Counted from the first letter of the stretch, positions 48,600-58,393 are shown. The stretch is 64,000 bases of DNA from Alkalihalobacillus sp. LMS39 (GCF_022812285.1 NZ_CP093300.1:1798001-1862000), one strand, 5' to 3'. Notes: generated by a model from the letters alone, not told the origin. Translations and numbers: made by a program.

Positions 48600-50696
48600 A
48601 TCTTCTTCACTAAATTGAGCTGCCATATCATAAAAGGTAAGTTGACTTTGGACTGGTTGCTCATTTGGTTTTCGCTCGACATAAAGATAACGACCAAATT
48701 TGTCTTGAAGACGTGCTTTCATATTATCTTGTAATGTAATGTCTAATATTTGTTTGATTCGCGCTTTGATTCTAGGACTAAACACAGGGAAAAGAATTTC
48801 AATGCGTTTTTCCATATTTCTTGTCATCCAGTCTGCAGAAGACAAAAAGATTTTGTCTTGACCACTATGATGAAAGTAAAAGATTCGACTGTGTTCTAAA
48901 AACCGATCGACTATGCTGAGAACACGGATATTCTCGCTAACACCTACAATCCCAGAGCGTAAACAACATGTTCCGCGAATAATTAAATCGATAGAAACCC
49001 CCGCTTGTGATGCTTCATACAACTTTAAAATAATCGGTTTATCTGTTAAAGAGTTCATTTTTGCAATAATTCGTCCGTCTCCGTTTGCTTTATGATATTC
49101 AATTTCTTGCTCAATAAGTTCAATAAACGTGTCACGGATTTGAAATGGAGCGGTTGAGAGATGATTCCATTTTGGTTTTTCGCTGTAGCCACTTAAATGA
49201 TTAAAGAAGTTCGTGGCGTCAATGCCAAACCCTTCATCAGAAGTTAATAAACCCATATCTGTATAAAGTTTGGCTGTTGAATCATTATAGTTACCTGTTC
49301 CGAGATGGACAAATCGTTGAATCTTATCGTTTTCATGCCGGACAACTAATGAAATTTTACTATGTGTTTTTAAACCGGTAATACCATAAATGACATGTAC
49401 ACCAGATTTTTCTAATTTTTTGGCCCATTGAATATTGTTTTCTTCATCAAATCGAGCTTTTAATTCTAACAATACGGTAACTTGCTTTCCGTTGTCTGCA
49501 GCTCTTGCTAATGCTCCAACAATCGGAGAATCACCGCTCACTCGGTACAGTGTTTGCTTTATCGCTAACACGTTTGGGTCTTCTGCTGCTTGAAGGATAA
49601 AGTCAACTACTGGTTGAAATGATTCATAAGGGTGATGTAAAAATATATCCTTTTTTAATATAGCTTGAAAAATATTCTCTTCGCCAATTAAGTCTTCAGG
49701 AGGCTGTGGAACTAATGTTTCATTTGTTAAATGCTCTAAATCAGCGGCTAAATGTCCGTATAATTTAAATAAAAACGTTAAATCTAGGGGACCTTTAAAG
49801 GCATAGACATCATTTCGGTGAATTTCAAGTACGTCGAGTAGCAGTTTTAACACTTTTGGCTCCATTAATCCCTCTTGCATTTCAAGCCGAATAGCAGAGC
49901 CCCATTTTCGTTTCTTAATTTCTTTCTCAATTTCCACTAATAAATCTCGAGCCCCTTCTTCATGAATCGTTAAATCAGCATTTCTTGTAATGCGGAAAGG
50001 AGAAGCGGATTGAACACTGTACCCTGGAAATAATCGATCAATGAAATAGCTAATCACATTTTCCAGTAATATAAATTGCTTTTTCCCCTCGCCAGGCAGG
50101 GGAATATATCGATTAAGAACACTAGGAACTTGGACTATCGCCAACTGTTCTCGTGATTCTTCATTTTCTTTTAACACAACGGCTAAATTTAAACTTTTAT
50201 TTAGTAGCATTGGAAAAGGCCGGTACGCATCAACGGCCATTGGTGTAAGAACAGGAAAAATATAATGATTAAAACGGTCTTTAATAAATTGCATTTGTGT
50301 TTTGTTTAATTCATCAATCGCTAAAAATTGCACGCCTTCATTGTATAACATCGGCAGCAGTGTTTCTGTGTAAACATTGTCTTGAAGGCGAACGAGCTGT
50401 TGGGTTTGAGCTGAAATTCGTTTTAATTGTTGCTTTGGGGTTAGACCTGCTTTATTTTCTGGGCGGTTAAATCCGGCTTTTACTTGGTCCTTAAGACCAG
50501 CAACACGAACCATGAAGAATTCGTCTAAATTAGAACTGAAGATGGCCAAAAATTTTAACCGCTCTAATAAAGGATTGCGTTCATCAATCGCTTCCTCAAG
50601 AACTCTTTCGTTAAAAGCAAGCCAACTTAGTTCTCTGTTGTTATAAAAGTTTGGGTCATTTAAATCGAGTTCGTTATAGTAATTTTTCGATTCCAT
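48597..50696 (-). CDS. ppk1: Polyphosphate kinase 1
   Basis: 699 residues; reversible transfer of the ATP gamma-phosphate to polyphosphate. N-terminal NRELSWLAFNERVLEEA, the PLD-like core IKQTLYRVSGDSPIV, and the phosphohistidine in GLKTHSKISLVV are all present. An ATG at 50717 exists, but the ATG at 50696 has AGGAAGG 9 nt upstream. It lies downstream of ppx, 111 bp away, so both probably share one transcript. Confidence 0.93.
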   Translation of the reverse strand: MESKNYYNELDLNDPNFYNNRELSWLAFNERVLEEAIDERNPLLERLKFLAIFSSNLDEFFMVRVAGLKDQVKAGFNRPENKAGLTPKQQLKRISAQTQQLVRLQDNVYTETLLPMLYNEGVQFLAIDELNKTQMQFIKDRFNHYIFPVLTPMAVDAYRPFPMLLNKSLNLAVVLKENEESREQLAIVQVPSVLNRYIPLPGEGKKQFILLENVISYFIDRLFPGYSVQSASPFRITRNADLTIHEEGARDLLVEIEKEIKKRKWGSAIRLEMQEGLMEPKVLKLLLDVLEIHRNDVYAFKGPLDLTFLFKLYGHLAADLEHLTNETLVPQPPEDLIGEENIFQAILKKDIFLHHPYESFQPVVDFILQAAEDPNVLAIKQTLYRVSGDSPIVGALARAADNGKQVTVLLELKARFDEENNIQWAKKLEKSGVHVIYGITGLKTHSKISLVVRHENDKIQRFVHLGTGNYNDSTAKLYTDMGLLTSDEGFGIDATNFFNHLSGYSEKPKWNHLSTAPFQIRDTFIELIEQEIEYHKANGDGRIIAKMNSLTDKPIILKLYEASQAGVSIDLIIRGTCCLRSGIVGVSENIRVLSIVDRFLEHSRIFYFHHSGQDKIFLSSADWMTRNMEKRIEILFPVFSPRIKARIKQILDITLQDNMKARLQDKFGRYLYVERKPNEQPVQSQLTFYDMAAQFSEED

Positions 50697-50807
50697 TGAA
50701 TTCAACCTTCCTGCCATAAATATACATAAATATTTAAAAAAGACTATTTTTCTCCATTGTAACAGTATATTGTAAATTTTATGTAAAATTTATGTAAATT
50801 AGAAGAC

Positions 50808-52343
50808 TTAAGAAAGAAAATGTAACGAAATTTTTGCGTTAACGAGCCTTTCAATGTGTTTTTTATATTTATTTGCTAGTTGTTCTTCAAATGGATATTC
50901 GTCATTACAATGAAAATACATCATAAAATGATCTTCTGTTTCTTTCATTACAGAAATATTAGTAACGACATTTCGTCTTGTGCGGTTTAAGGCATACGCT
51001 AGTTTTAAAATCGCTCCTAAAAATTCATATTGTTTTAATTGTTGCTTAGTTAAAAATGATTCAAATGGGTCCGCAAATTTTTGTAAATACGACTTGGATT
51101 TAAACGATGAGATTAAAGCAATGGCCAATCGTTCTTGATGGGTGAGACCATCGATGGACATATTTGTAATGAGATAAAAAGTATGCTGACTGCTTGCTTC
51201 ATTGCTTATGAATTCACCCATATATAACATTCTCGCACTATATTTTAACAGTGATAAATCATTTTCTTGTTCTGAAGAAGTCTCGTTAACATAGGGAATA
51301 AGTTGACGATAAAGAGATTTTGCTAACTTCCATACTTGCTTAACATGATCTAAATTGATTTCATACATGTGTGTAATTTGATAAAAGCTTTCTTCAGCAA
51401 CATTTGGAAAATGCTCTAATCCTAGTTGTGTTAATATTTCTTCATAAAAAAGACCATCACGTAGCCCTTTATTACTCATTGTAAATGTTTTTGAATCAGT
51501 CACATCAAGTAATGTTAATATGGCTTGTACAGCTGGAATAATAATATCTGTGCGGTCTTTTGAAAGGCCATCAATGTTTTGACGTTCTTCAATGTTTACA
51601 CTTGTAAATAAAGTTTGTGTCGATTCAACATCTTCTTTTGTTAGTTCATACTGATGTAAACCAGCTAATGGATAGTCGACTTGTCTTTGGTGAACGAGCG
51701 ACAGGTTTCGGGCTGTCCCACCGATACCGATAACAGGTAGTTGACTTTGTACAATCCAATTAAGTGATTCATATTGCTCCGTTAGAAAGGATGTAAGTGC
51801 ATCAAGATTTTCTTGTAATGGCTCTGAGTCATTCATAAATTGTTGCTTTAGTGTAATTGCACCAAATGGAAAACTAGTATAATGTATCATTTTTCGATTT
51901 TTAAATATAGTGATTTCGGTACTTCCACCACCAATATCAATGGTAATTCCATCTTCTATATTTGTTGAATTCACGACGGCTAAATAGCCATAATAAGCTT
52001 CTTCATATTCTGATAGCACACGAAAGGAGAAGCCGGTTTCTTTTTTTATCGTTGTAAGGATTTCCTCTTGGTTTTCCGCGCGACGGACTGCTGCAGTAGC
52101 GACACCGTTAACTTGGTCAACTTTATGGTATGTAATGATATTTTTAAATTGAAGTAAAGATGAAATAATAATAGAAATTCCTTCTTTTGAAATATGCCCT
52201 TTTTGTGTCATATGGCTACTCAAACGAGCAACCACTTTAAAATTATGTAATTGAGTATAGCGTCCATCTTTATCAATTTTATTTATGACTAAACGTATAG
52301 AGTTTGAACCCATGTCTATGATGGCTACTTTTTTTTCTTTCAT
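50808..52343 (-). CDS. ppx: Exopolyphosphatase
   Basis: About 511 residues of the Ppx/GppA family: ASKHA-fold phosphate loops AIIDMGSNSIRLVI and TIDIGGGSTEI, and GIGGTARNLS in the second half. A C-terminal HD-like helical region follows. It releases phosphate from polyphosphate ends (or hydrolyses pppGpp). The start is ambiguous between the ATG at 52343 and a GTG at 52355. It is divergent from the zinc transporter operon. Confidence 0.88.
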   Translation of the reverse strand: MKEKKVAIIDMGSNSIRLVINKIDKDGRYTQLHNFKVVARLSSHMTQKGHISKEGISIIISSLLQFKNIITYHKVDQVNGVATAAVRRAENQEEILTTIKKETGFSFRVLSEYEEAYYGYLAVVNSTNIEDGITIDIGGGSTEITIFKNRKMIHYTSFPFGAITLKQQFMNDSEPLQENLDALTSFLTEQYESLNWIVQSQLPVIGIGGTARNLSLVHQRQVDYPLAGLHQYELTKEDVESTQTLFTSVNIEERQNIDGLSKDRTDIIIPAVQAILTLLDVTDSKTFTMSNKGLRDGLFYEEILTQLGLEHFPNVAEESFYQITHMYEINLDHVKQVWKLAKSLYRQLIPYVNETSSEQENDLSLLKYSARMLYMGEFISNEASSQHTFYLITNMSIDGLTHQERLAIALISSFKSKSYLQKFADPFESFLTKQQLKQYEFLGAILKLAYALNRTRRNVVTNISVMKETEDHFMMYFHCNDEYPFEEQLANKYKKHIERLVNAKISLHFLS

Positions 52344-52430
52344 TCTTACATCCACATCCTACCTTTATAAGACTTCAACTTATTATATAATGTTCCTAAA
52401 TAAATTGCATGGCATACTCGATATAAACAA

Positions 52431-52459
52431 TTGGACAAAAGGAAATTATCCTTTATAAT
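52431..52459 (+). promoter_or_regulatory. Sigma-A promoter of the zinc ABC-zur operon
   Basis: TTGGAC (52431-52436), 17-bp spacer, TATAAT (52454-52459). Confidence 0.78.
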
Positions 52460-52473
52460 AAAGAAGAAAATAA

Positions 52474-52498
52474 TCGTAATTGTTCTTATTTAATTACG
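52474..52498. promoter_or_regulatory. Zur-box-like half-sites
   Basis: TCGTAAT (52474-52480) and ATTACG (52493-52498) are inverted half-sites of the Zur box TCGTAAT-N-ATTACGA, but 12 bp apart instead of 1. They lie just downstream of the expected transcription start, where a repressor could act. Confidence 0.45.
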
Positions 52499-52517
52499 TT
52501 TTGGCAAGGAGGAGCGA

Positions 52518-53273
52518 ATGAAAGAGTTGGCGATTGATATCGAACATGTTTCATTCCGATATGGAGCACGTAATGTACTAGAGGATATAACGTTAAAGGT
52601 TGAAAAAGGGGCATTCCTAGGACTTGTTGGTCCAAATGGCTCTGGAAAGTCAACATTGTTAAAATGTATGTTGGGACTTTTAACTCCACAGGAAGGTGAA
52701 ATCCGCCTGTTTGGAGATAATATATCGAAATTTAAGCAAAGGGACAAAATTGGATTTGTTTCACAAAAGGCAAATAGCTTTAATAGTGGCTTTCCAGCAA
52801 CTGTTTTTGAAGTTGTTTCAATGGGATTATTTGCAAAGGTCGGCCTGTTTCGCTTTTTAACAAAAAAACATAAAGAAAAAGTGAGGGAAGCGATTCATAA
52901 TGTCGGGATGGAGAAGTTTATTCATCAAAACATAGGAGAGCTATCTGGTGGACAACAACAACGAGTGTTTATAGCTAGAGCACTAGTCAGTGAACCAGAG
53001 TTACTCATTTTGGATGAACCGACCGTTGGTGTCGATACAAGCTCAGTTCGCAATTTTTATTATATGTTAAGTAATTTAAATAAAAATCAAGGTATTACAT
53101 TACTGTTAGTCACTCATGATATTGGAGCAATGACTGAATTTGTTACGGATGTCGCCTGTTTAAATAAGCATTTACATTTTCATGGGAATGCCCAAGAGTT
53201 TGAAAATAACCACGATTTATCTTCGTTTTATGGTCATGATGTTCAATTGCTGACACATCATCACGACCATTAG
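52518..53273 (+). CDS. znuC: Zinc ABC transporter ATP-binding protein
   Basis: 251 residues with Walker A GPNGSGKST, signature LSGGQQQRV and Walker B LLILDEPTVGVD. The C-terminus is His-rich (GHDVQLLTHHHDH), which fits zinc handling in ZnuC/AdcC proteins. The start ATG follows AAGGAGGAG. First gene of a four-gene operon that ends with the regulator zur. Confidence 0.88.
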   Translation: MKELAIDIEHVSFRYGARNVLEDITLKVEKGAFLGLVGPNGSGKSTLLKCMLGLLTPQEGEIRLFGDNISKFKQRDKIGFVSQKANSFNSGFPATVFEVVSMGLFAKVGLFRFLTKKHKEKVREAIHNVGMEKFIHQNIGELSGGQQQRVFIARALVSEPELLILDEPTVGVDTSSVRNFYYMLSNLNKNQGITLLLVTHDIGAMTEFVTDVACLNKHLHFHGNAQEFENNHDLSSFYGHDVQLLTHHHDH

Positions 53274-53286
53274 TTGGAGGCTTGGA

Positions 53287-54165
53287 ATGCTTGAAGTTTT
53301 TTGGACGTATCCATTTTTGCAAAATGCGTTTTTTACTGGAATATTAGTTGGGTTTATCGCACCTATCCTTGGTGTTTTTTTAGTCGTGAGACGTTTGTCT
53401 TTAATTGCTGATGCACTCTCGCACATTACACTAACAGGAATCGCATTAAGCTTATTATTAGGAAAATATCATTCCTTTTTTCAATTAATCAATCCGCTTT
53501 ATATGGGAATGGTTTTTTCTGTTTTTGGCTCGTTATTAATCGAAAAATTACGTTCTGTTTATAAACATTACCAAGAGCTTGCGATTCCCATTGTATTATC
53601 AAGCGGGATCGGGCTTGGTGTTGTGTTTATATCATTAGCGGATGGATTTAATAATGATTTGTTTAATTATTTATTTGGTAGTGTAATTGCAGTAAGTCGC
53701 TCTGATTTATGGACAATCTTAATTATTACCATTGTTGTTTTTTTCATTATTGTTTTCTTATATAAGGAATTGTTTTATTTGTCATTTGATGAGGAACAAG
53801 CAACCGTGTCTGGTATTCAAAAGAAATGGCTACATTTTATTTTTATCGTTATGGTTGCCCTTGTTATTGCAGCTTCAATGCGAGTTGTTGGGATTTTACT
53901 CGTTTCAGCTCTCATGACATTACCAGTTGCTGCTAGTATGCGGTTAGCAAGAGGGTTTAAGCAAATGTTTTTTTATGCGGTACTGTTTGGAGAGATTGCT
54001 GTAATTGGTGGGTTAGTTTTAGCGTATCATCTTGACTTAGCTCCTGGTGGAACGATAGTGCTATTATCTGTTTTTATCTTACTTTTTGTAATCTTACTCA
54101 AGAAACTGCAAATGGCCATCGCCGGTCGCAAAAAAGTCGTGGCGAAAGAAGAAAGGTCATTTTAG
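53287..54165 (+). CDS. znuB: Zinc ABC transporter permease, first of two
   Basis: 292 residues, about eight helices, ABC-3 family (RRLSLIADALSHITLTGIAL; MRVVGILLVSALMTLPVAASM). It lies 13 bp after znuC. A second, clearly related permease follows directly; roughly half of aligned residues look identical by eye. A heterodimeric permease is likely. Confidence 0.87.
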   Translation: MLEVFWTYPFLQNAFFTGILVGFIAPILGVFLVVRRLSLIADALSHITLTGIALSLLLGKYHSFFQLINPLYMGMVFSVFGSLLIEKLRSVYKHYQELAIPIVLSSGIGLGVVFISLADGFNNDLFNYLFGSVIAVSRSDLWTILIITIVVFFIIVFLYKELFYLSFDEEQATVSGIQKKWLHFIFIVMVALVIAASMRVVGILLVSALMTLPVAASMRLARGFKQMFFYAVLFGEIAVIGGLVLAYHLDLAPGGTIVLLSVFILLFVILLKKLQMAIAGRKKVVAKEERSF

Positions 54166-54195
54166 TAAATTTATTTGGTTTTGGAGGATGTTCGT

Positions 54196-55029
54196 ATGCC
54201 TGAATGGCTTTTACAGTTAACGTTTATTGAGAGGGGTGTTGTTGCTGCCATATTAATTGGTGTAGTATGTCCGCTACTTGGTGCATTTTTGCTTGTGCGG
54301 CGTGTTTCGATTATCTCTGAATCACTCTCTCATATTACGTTAACTGGAATTACAGCTGGATTAGTTCTCATGCAAACGATGACCTTTTTTACAGTTGATC
54401 CGCTTTATGTTGGGTTTCTTTTCGCTTTTATCGGGTCGTTACTAATTGAAAAGTTGCGTCAAGAGTTTCCGCATTTTCAAGAATTAGCAGTTCCCATTAT
54501 TTTATCAACGGGAATCGGTTTAAGTGCGATTTTTATGAGCATGTCAACAGGTGGGTATAATGAATGGTTTAGCTATTTATTTGGCAGTATTGTCAGTGTT
54601 ACAGCAGAAGACATTGTCTTTATGCTTGTTACGACACTAATTGTTCTTGTTATCATCGGATTGTTCTATAAAGAGTTTGTCGTCATTTCCTTTGATCAAG
54701 AGTTCTCAGAAGTGTCGGGCATCCAAAGCAAAAGATTAAATATTATTTTTTCCTTATTAGTGGCATTAGTTATCGCCCTTTCGATGAAGGTTGTTGGAAT
54801 TTTATTAGTCGGAGCGATGATTGTGTTACCAGCGGCTATGGCTATCCGAATCGCCAAAAGCTTTAAACAAATGATTGTCTATTCCATTTTGTTTGGTCAA
54901 CTAACTATGGCATGTGGATTGTTTTTTTCATATCATTTAAATATTGCAACTGGCGGTGGAATTGTTTTATTTGCGACAATCTTTTTAGCTCTTGTTATAA
55001 TAGGTACAACGATGTATGAGAAGCGATAA
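54196..55029 (+). CDS. Zinc ABC transporter permease, second of two
   Basis: 277 residues, same family as the preceding gene (RRVSIISESLSHITLTGITA; MKVVGILLVGAMIVLPAAMAI). The open frame starts at 54175, but the ATG at 54196 has GGAGGATG at good spacing. Duplication followed by divergence is the simplest explanation of the tandem pair. No zinc-binding lipoprotein gene is present in the window. Confidence 0.87.
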   Translation: MPEWLLQLTFIERGVVAAILIGVVCPLLGAFLLVRRVSIISESLSHITLTGITAGLVLMQTMTFFTVDPLYVGFLFAFIGSLLIEKLRQEFPHFQELAVPIILSTGIGLSAIFMSMSTGGYNEWFSYLFGSIVSVTAEDIVFMLVTTLIVLVIIGLFYKEFVVISFDQEFSEVSGIQSKRLNIIFSLLVALVIALSMKVVGILLVGAMIVLPAAMAIRIAKSFKQMIVYSILFGQLTMACGLFFSYHLNIATGGGIVLFATIFLALVIIGTTMYEKR

Positions 55030-55041
55030 GGAGGACCTACA

Positions 55042-55479
55042 ATGAATGTCACCGATGCGTTAAATATTTTAAAGGAAAAAGGCTACAAACATACAGGGAA
55101 GCGCGAAGATATGATTAAATTATTTGCAGATGAAAAACGATATTTATCTGCAAAAGATGTGTTAGAAAAAATGAACTATGATTACCCTGGATTAAGCTTT
55201 GATACAATTTACCGGAACTTATCTTTGTTTGTGGATTTATCGATTTTAGAAATGACAGAGCTTGAAGGAGAAAAACGGTTTCGTTTTAGTTGTACGACTA
55301 CCCATCACCATCATCATTTAATTTGTATGGATTGTGGGAAAACTGTAGCGGTAAAAGACTGTCCGATGGATGCTCTTAAAATTAACACAAAAGATTTTGA
55401 AGTGATTGGCCATAAATTTGAGATTTATGGATATTGTATCGATTGTAAAAATCAGAACGCCGAGAGATCATCGATATAG
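55042..55479 (+). CDS. zur: Fur-family zinc regulator Zur
   Basis: 145 residues. Winged helix (about 10-85, with FDTIYRNLSLFVDLSI), His-rich THHHHHLICMDCGK regulatory site, and two CxxC pairs (CMDC, CIDC) for structural zinc. Position in the yqf cluster and linkage to zinc ABC genes identify it as Zur (YqfV). It should repress its own operon in zinc-replete cells. Confidence 0.92.
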   Translation: MNVTDALNILKEKGYKHTGKREDMIKLFADEKRYLSAKDVLEKMNYDYPGLSFDTIYRNLSLFVDLSILEMTELEGEKRFRFSCTTTHHHHHLICMDCGKTVAVKDCPMDALKINTKDFEVIGHKFEIYGYCIDCKNQNAERSSI

Positions 55480-55490
55480 GTTGTTTTTTT

Positions 55491-55537
55491 ACTCCTCCTC
55501 TATCCTACAATATGTGGGATAGAGGAGGAGTTTGTTT
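55491..55537 (+). terminator. Terminator after zur
   Basis: ACTCCTCCTCTATCC pairs perfectly with GGATAGAGGAGGAGT around 11-12 nt, followed by TTGTTT. Confidence 0.88.
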
Positions 55538-55552
55538 AAATTCACTACACGT

Positions 55553-55583
55553 AAAAAAGAACGCATAAAAGCGTTCATTTTTA
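55553..55583. terminator. Bidirectional hairpin between zur and yqfW
   Basis: GAACGC-ataaaa-GCGTTC with an A-run on the left and ATTTTT on the right. Confidence 0.75.
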
Positions 55584-55656
55584 AAAGATAAGAAAGCATA
55601 AAAATTTTGGTGTAGCAGCGAAGCTTTGAAAGAAAAGACGCTCCGCGTTTTTCTTA
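55581..55656. repeat. Dispersed repeat, short form, abutting the yqfW stop
   Basis: TAAAAGATAAGAAAGCATAA, AAATTTTGGTGTAGCAGCGA, AGCTTTGAAAG, then AAAAGACGCTCCGCG with TTTTTCTTA. The final TTA is the yqfW stop in reverse. Confidence 0.88.
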
Positions 55657-56229
55657 CGTTGTGGTGAGCCAATGATTGACCCATTCCTTTGCGGTTTTCC
55701 AATTTGAAGCACGGATAACATTGGAAGGGGTCGGTTTTCGGTTATAAGGGGTGTCCATGAGAATAACAGGAATATCACAGGCTTCAGCAATGTCACAGGC
55801 ATTATCATGTTTATCTTCAAAAAAGATATCAATGTCATTTTGTTGAATCGAATTAATTTTGTCATGGCTTCCAATCAACTCAATATGGTTATATGGAATG
55901 CGATGTTGGTTGAGCCAACCAGAAGTTATGTCCATTAAATGCTCGCCACGTGCACTAATATAAATAAGGTCATGATTATCTTTCCAATGGTGAAGAGCAT
56001 CTAAAAAATAATCTGCAATTTTCGCCTGTTTATATATGGCACCTTCATGTTGTTGTAGCCAGGTCCAAAATTGTTTTGAAGAAATTCCTAATAATGATGT
56101 TAAATCATAATCAGTAATATCCTCTATGGTAATATTTTTATTGAAATGTTCGTTTAAATAAGGGATAAATGTTGCAGGATCGGTGACAGTCCCGTCAATA
56201 TCTAAACCGAACGTTTTCTTTTTTGTCAT
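55654..56229 (-). CDS. yqfW: YqfW-like 5'-nucleotidase, HAD family
   Basis: 191 residues. HAD motif I GLDIDGTVTD near the start, motif II YISARGE and motif III/IV IFFEDKHDNA. The fold resembles 5'(3')-deoxyribonucleotidases; the substrate is not known. A longer frame to 56292 exists, but family proteins start just before the DIDGT motif. It is divergent from yqfX. Confidence 0.85.
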   Translation of the reverse strand: MTKKKTFGLDIDGTVTDPATFIPYLNEHFNKNITIEDITDYDLTSLLGISSKQFWTWLQQHEGAIYKQAKIADYFLDALHHWKDNHDLIYISARGEHLMDITSGWLNQHRIPYNHIELIGSHDKINSIQQNDIDIFFEDKHDNACDIAEACDIPVILMDTPYNRKPTPSNVIRASNWKTAKEWVNHWLTTT

Positions 56230-56359
56230 GTTCTTTTTCCAGCTCCTTACAAGTTTGGACTCAGTTTTCCCTGTACAAGTAAAGATTAACACCTATAATG
56301 AGCCGTTGTCGAGTCATACTATAAATGCTCCCCCAAAAACAGAAAGCGAGGGATCCAAC

Positions 56360-56740
56360 TTGACACAATATGATAAAGACAGACGATCACTTGAGCTTGA
56401 AGGCGGCGAGCGAGATTACAACCGATTCGAAAACAATGAAGAAGAAACAGCTGCTGAAATCGCGCCGTTTAATACTGTAGGCACAGCGCCATACCGCGGT
56501 GTTGATGCTGATGATGCAGTAACTGAAACAGATGATGCAGCGGCAGGTAAAGGGGTAGGAACATTTGCTGTTGTTTTATCTATCCTTTCTTTATTTTTCT
56601 TGCCAATAATATTAGGGGCAGCTGGCATTATTGTCGGGTTTGTATCCCGTAGAAATGGTGCTACTGCTCTTGGAAACTGGGCAATCGGTATTGGTGCAGT
56701 TTCCATTATCTTAACGGTGTTTTTCTCACCTTTCTTTTAA
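56360..56740 (+). CDS. yqfX: YqfX-like membrane protein
   Basis: 126 residues with an acidic N-terminal half (LELEGGERDY, NEEETAAE) and two C-terminal membrane helices joined by SRRNGATALGN, as in DUF4190-like proteins. The start is a TTG at 56360 with GAGGGAT upstream. The much longer frame from 56183 runs antisense to yqfW and is rejected. Function unknown. Confidence 0.8.
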   Translation: MTQYDKDRRSLELEGGERDYNRFENNEEETAAEIAPFNTVGTAPYRGVDADDAVTETDDAAAGKGVGTFAVVLSILSLFFLPIILGAAGIIVGFVSRRNGATALGNWAIGIGAVSIILTVFFSPFF

Positions 56741-56798
56741 CGAATTAACGTAAGAGTAAACGGGGAGAGCGTTCAACTGTTTGAAACTGTTGAATGTA

Positions 56799-56838
56799 AG
56801 AAGCACACTCGCCTATCGCGAAGTGTGCTTCTTTTTTT
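56799..56838 (+). terminator. Terminator after yqfX
   Basis: GAAGCACACT-CGC pairs with GCGAAGTGTGCTTC (one bulge), followed by seven T residues. Confidence 0.9.
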
Positions 56839-56839
56839 G

Positions 56840-56867
56840 TAAAGAAAAGACGCTCCGCGTTTTTCTT
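56840..56867. repeat. GACGCTCCGCG-type hairpin next to the ispG stop
   Basis: AAAGAAAAGACGCTCCGCG plus TTTTTCTTT, ending 3 bp before the ispG stop codon. Only the hairpin module is present. Confidence 0.82.
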
Positions 56868-56870
56868 TAT

Positions 56871-57968
56871 TTATACTTGTTGTTCTTGTTTAGCAAAATG
56901 TTCTTCTGCAATTTTATCGATTTCTTTTTTTAACTCTTCCACCATTGTTGCTTCTGGAACCTTCCGAACGATTTCACCATGACGGAATAATAATCCTTCG
57001 CCTCTTGCTCCTGCGATACCTATGTCTGCTTCGCGCGCTTCTCCAGGGCCGTTAACGGCACATCCAAGAACGGCAACTTTGATTGGAGCTTTAATTTTTG
57101 AAATGTATTCTTCAATTTCATTGGCAATGCTGATTAAGTCGATTTCAATTCGACCGCATGTTGGACATGAAATTAATGTAGCCGCATTGGCAGCTAAACC
57201 AAATGACTTTAATAATTCACGGGCCACTTTTATTTCTTCAACAGGGTCAGCACTTAACGAAATACGGACAGTATTCCCGATTCCCATATTTAAAATCGCT
57301 CCCAGACCGGCAGCACTTTTAATTGTTCCTGCAAATAAAGTCCCTGATTCAGTAATTCCGAGATGAAGCGGATATTGAAACGCTTTTGCCGCTTTTTCAT
57401 ACGCTTCGATGGCTAAGTTGACATCAGATGCTTTCATGGATACAACAATGTCATGAAAGTCTAAATCTTCAAGAATTTTAATATGGTGAAGGGCACTTTC
57501 GACCATTCCATCTGCTGTTGGATAGCCATATTTATCTAAAATTCTTTTTTCTAAAGATCCTGCATTCACGCCAATTCGGATTGGAATGCCTTTTTCTTTT
57601 GCAGCTTTAACAACAGCTTCGACCTTTTCGCGTTTTCCAATATTTCCGGGGTTAATTCGGATTTTATCAGCGCCACCTTCAATGGCTTTTAATGCTAGCT
57701 TATAGTCAAAGTGAATATCTACAACAAGTGGTATGTTAATTCGCGCTTTAATGTGAGGAATGGCTTCAGCGGCTCGCATATCTGGACACGCGACACGAAC
57801 GACTTGGCAACCAGCTTCTTCTAATCGATGGATTTCAGCAACAGTAGCTTCCACATCATGTGTTTTTGTTGTTGTCATGCTTTGCACAACAACTTCATTG
57901 TTACCACCAATTGTTAAATTCCCAACTTTAACAGGTCTTGTTTTTGTACGATGCGTAATTTGGGTCAT
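56871..57968 (-). CDS. ispG: 4-hydroxy-3-methylbut-2-enyl diphosphate synthase
   Basis: MEP-pathway enzyme, 365 residues, [4Fe-4S] protein. It begins [20 protein letters not shown]; the cluster cysteines are in SCPTCGR and [10 protein letters not shown]. The frame reaches 58022, but the conserved start and AAAAGGGGCG support 57968. With ispH in the same window, the last two MEP steps are both encoded here, 16 kb apart. Confidence 0.95.
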   Translation of the reverse strand: MTQITHRTKTRPVKVGNLTIGGNNEVVVQSMTTTKTHDVEATVAEIHRLEEAGCQVVRVACPDMRAAEAIPHIKARINIPLVVDIHFDYKLALKAIEGGADKIRINPGNIGKREKVEAVVKAAKEKGIPIRIGVNAGSLEKRILDKYGYPTADGMVESALHHIKILEDLDFHDIVVSMKASDVNLAIEAYEKAAKAFQYPLHLGITESGTLFAGTIKSAAGLGAILNMGIGNTVRISLSADPVEEIKVARELLKSFGLAANAATLISCPTCGRIEIDLISIANEIEEYISKIKAPIKVAVLGCAVNGPGEAREADIGIAGARGEGLLFRHGEIVRKVPEATMVEELKKEIDKIAEEHFAKQEQQV

Positions 57969-58069
57969 TTTTAAAAATTCGCCCCTTTTAAGTTTCAAAT
58001 AAATATAATGTGGTAAACACACACCGTCTATTTTAGCAAGAGCTTGTTTTGTTTGGCAAGAACATTCTC

Positions 58070-58393
58070 TTATTCTTGATAAAGAGGAAACAAATATGTT
58101 TGACCAACTTGAATATCTTCCGGCTCAATTCCATCGTTCAACTGTTTAAAATCATAAATAATTTCTTGAATCGAAGCGCGAATCGGACCTTCATGTAAAT
58201 GTTCGACAATTGAAAGGACGGTATAGCCACTATCTACAACAACTTCTTGTGCTGGAATGGTTGTGGGGCTTTGGCTAGGATTAGCTTGTTCAGATGGTGT
58301 TGCAGAAGCTTCAGGTAATGTACCAGTCGATAAATCATAATAAGATGCATATAAAATGAGAACAATAACAAGGGAATAAAATAATTTTTTCAT
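58070..58393 (-). CDS. yqfZ: YqfZ-like LysM-type small exported protein
   Basis: 107 residues: an N-terminal signal or anchor helix ([16 protein letters not shown]), a Ser/Pro/Thr/Gln-rich linker and a LysM-like end ([11 protein letters not shown]...INDF-type spacing...[12 protein letters not shown]). It sits where B. subtilis has yqfZ, a sporulation gene. The ATG at 58393 gives the expected signal start; upstream codons to 58435 are unsupported. Confidence 0.75.
   Translation of the reverse strand: MKKLFYSLVIVLILYASYYDLSTGTLPEASATPSEQANPSQSPTTIPAQEVVVDSGYTVLSIVEHLHEGPIRASIQEIIYDFKQLNDGIEPEDIQVGQTYLFPLYQE

Noticed and set aside
56183-56359. Long N-terminal extension of yqfX
   Set aside because: It runs antisense to yqfW coding sequence and through the divergent promoter region; the TTG at 56360 has a ribosome-binding site and gives the expected length.
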